64,000 nt of DNA, taken from positions 1 to 64,000 of the forward strand of contig DATMRF010000038.1 in assembly GCA_035566435.1 (NCBI GenBank), given 5' to 3'. The translations under genes and the position numbers were made by a program. This DNA is from DATMRF01 sp035566435 (GTDB taxonomy: Bacteria > Verrucomicrobiota > Verrucomicrobiia > Limisphaerales > UBA8199). Shown here piece by piece: positions 62,566 through 64,000 of this stretch; within the stretch, counting starts at the first letter, position 1; the number at the start of each line of letters is the position of its first letter. The notes under the pieces are model-generated. The model did no database searches, had not been told where the DNA came from, and saw nothing but the letters and a program-made list of their open reading frames with translations.

Positions 62566-64000
62566 ATGAAAACCAAAAAACAGCCCGAAATCCTCCCTAA
62601 CATAAACCAATCTATGAGCGCGCGTCGTCGTAGTCCGACCACGTTCATTTACGCCATCACCATCATCCTGACATTTCTTGCGATGCGTGGCAAAGCAGGC
62701 AACATACTGGTAAATCCAGGTTTCGATACGACCCTTTTTGCCCCCGGGGGGTGGACGCAACATGCTGGGCAAACTTGGATGGAAAATCACGCCACGGCAG
62801 AGGATCATAATTCAATTAAGCTGATTCGCACCGGGGCTGATTCCTTGTGGATGCAGGGCCAGTATAATGGCGTCAATCAGGATTCGTATGTTTCACAGAC
62901 GTTCGCCACTTTTCCCGGAAATGTTTATTCCGCAGATGCCTGGTATTCCACCTATACCTATGAAGCGACCAACCGTCTGGGCGGCGCCACTGCCCAGACT
63001 CTGGGCACCACAACTTACTATACCGGTCTTTTTGGGCCCGCTGGCGGGGCCAACGGCGCTCAAGCAGACGGATGGGTTGAGGTGAAGTTTTTTGATTCAG
63101 GCAACAATCTGATTGCGGATTACAGGTCAATGATAGTTGACCCCGCCTTTGTCGGCTTTTCCACGGAAACAACAGTGCCGTTTGATACGTATACCGGAAC
63201 ACTGCCAACGACGACCAATGCAATTGGCAATATCTATTTAAATTGGATTGATATGCCAGTGACCAACCAATATGACATCTCTAAAATAACACCGAATACT
63301 GAACCAGACGTCGAAATTGCCAACAGTGCCATCACAAATACACTGGGTGCCGGGCAGAATATAGTGGCACCGCCGGGAGCGGCAAAAGTGGAATTCGGCA
63401 TACATTTCTTTCAGTCGGGCAATAACCCGGACGGCACTCCTTTCTGGGATGATGCAACCTTGAACCAAATCGCCGGGCCGTCGCCATCAATCATCACCCC
63501 CACTCCGGATGGCACAGAATTTTTCAACGCTGCCAGCACCAATTTCACTTTCAAGGTTGTTTCGGCGTCCACGGGCGGCGCGCCTCTACCCACCAATTCA
63601 ACCAGCCGCATTGGGATTACTGTGAACGGCGTGAACCAGACGGGAAACCTGCAATTTAGCGGGGCATCCACTAATTTGTCCGTGACCTTGTCGGGTTTGT
63701 TAGCATCGAATTCTCCGCTTTACACTATGAGCATATCAGTCACAAATAGTGTAGGTTTGGTTTCTTCCAAAACCGTAAGCTTTGATACTTTCCCCACCAA
63801 CGTTTTCATCGTTAGCGCTGAAGATTATGATTACACTAACGGTCTATTCATCCAAAACCCGACCCCGACTTCCGCACCTGCCGCCAACAGTTATTTCGGG
63901 ACGGCTGGCGTTTTGGGGGTGGATCTGTCAACCTATGGCGGAACCGGAGTATTGCCTGGAAACGGTGCTGCGCAGCTTATTCGTTTGGACGGTCACTCGG
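62566..64000 (+). CDS. large secreted protein, 3' end beyond the window
   Basis: An open frame of 478 codons from ATG 62566 to the edge. A long N-terminal segment (MKTKKQPEILPNINQSMSAR...) leads into a signal helix (FIYAITIILTFLAMRGKAG). Next is a carbohydrate-binding-like sheet module (about 50-300; ILVNPGFDTTLFAPGGW, YVSQTFATFPGNVYSADAWYSTY, GTPFWDDATLN), then an Ig-like module (about 305-400; ITPTPDGTEFFNAASTNFTFKVVSAS). An ATG 48 bp downstream (MSARRRS) is a shorter start. Nothing enzymatic is seen so far; further modules may follow. Confidence 0.8.
   Translation, partial: MKTKKQPEILPNINQSMSARRRSPTTFIYAITIILTFLAMRGKAGNILVNPGFDTTLFAPGGWTQHAGQTWMENHATAEDHNSIKLIRTGADSLWMQGQYNGVNQDSYVSQTFATFPGNVYSADAWYSTYTYEATNRLGGATAQTLGTTTYYTGLFGPAGGANGAQADGWVEVKFFDSGNNLIADYRSMIVDPAFVGFSTETTVPFDTYTGTLPTTTNAIGNIYLNWIDMPVTNQYDISKITPNTEPDVEIANSAITNTLGAGQNIVAPPGAAKVEFGIHFFQSGNNPDGTPFWDDATLNQIAGPSPSIITPTPDGTEFFNAASTNFTFKVVSASTGGAPLPTNSTSRIGITVNGVNQTGNLQFSGASTNLSVTLSGLLASNSPLYTMSISVTNSVGLVSSKTVSFDTFPTNVFIVSAEDYDYTNGLFIQNPTPTSAPAANSYFGTAGVLGVDLSTYGGTGVLPGNGAAQLIRLDGHS

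Overview
The window looks like chromosomal DNA of a GC-rich Verrucomicrobiota bacterium, most likely from the Pedosphaera/Limisphaerales side of the phylum. The call rests on three pseudopilin-type proteins with [24 protein letters not shown]-like N-termini (45684-46502, 61571-62413 and a broken one near 15705-16325), large secreted multi-domain proteins, a propeller-type hybrid sensor kinase, DUF885, DUF362 and PQQ-propeller proteins. This is inference from protein style; no rRNA marker is present.

Layout. 1-4.8 kb: an IS110-family element (about 41-1546) with a long non-coding left end that could encode a bridge RNA. It sits at the edge of a palindrome that truncates a large secreted protein gene. 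5-12.2 kb: a PAS-AraC regulator followed by a tight trans-4-hydroxy-L-proline catabolic operon: deaminase, epimerase, three subunits of a D-hydroxyproline dehydrogenase, and 2,5-dioxovalerate dehydrogenase, giving 2-oxoglutarate. 12.2-19.6 kb: a POT peptide symporter, a DUF885 peptidase and a secreted S8 protease, which together with the operon suggest use of collagen-like peptides. 19.6-25 kb: a sugar kinase, a small Spy-like protein, a cyclophilin, a Nudix hydrolase, a TPR protein and a HAD phosphatase.

25-32.9 kb: 2-oxoacid:ferredoxin oxidoreductase (korA, korB), purF, purL and a lipoprotein. 33-36.1 kb is a decayed patch: half of a PTS EIIA domain behind a sigma-54-like promoter, an orphan SulP-type STAS domain, an intact ACT-malic enzyme, and an alcohol dehydrogenase pseudogene with an in-frame stop. 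36.2-45.5 kb: a U32 peptidase family protein, nadB, panC, a glutaredoxin, an LptF/LptG permease and a GAF histidine kinase. 45.6-53.8 kb: a pseudopilin, a phosphoesterase-PQQ fusion, a TMTC-like membrane TPR protein, a GmhB-like phosphatase and glmS. 54-64 kb: a lipoprotein gene broken by one TAA, a DUF362 membrane protein, a secreted protein with two WWDKTH repeats, a two-component system, a pseudopilin and the start of a large secreted protein running off the right edge.

The strongest undescribed structure is a dispersed family of short-period (about 7-10 bp) degenerate repeats. They lie mostly just upstream of start codons or between genes, and also occur as in-frame insertions inside conserved enzymes (DapA-like tail, PurL, U32, TMTC-like). 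A second candidate is a shared 6-4-6 inverted repeat upstream of the WWDKTH gene and between the sensor kinase and pseudopilin genes, which may define a small local regulon. No tRNA, rRNA, CRISPR array or replication origin was seen.
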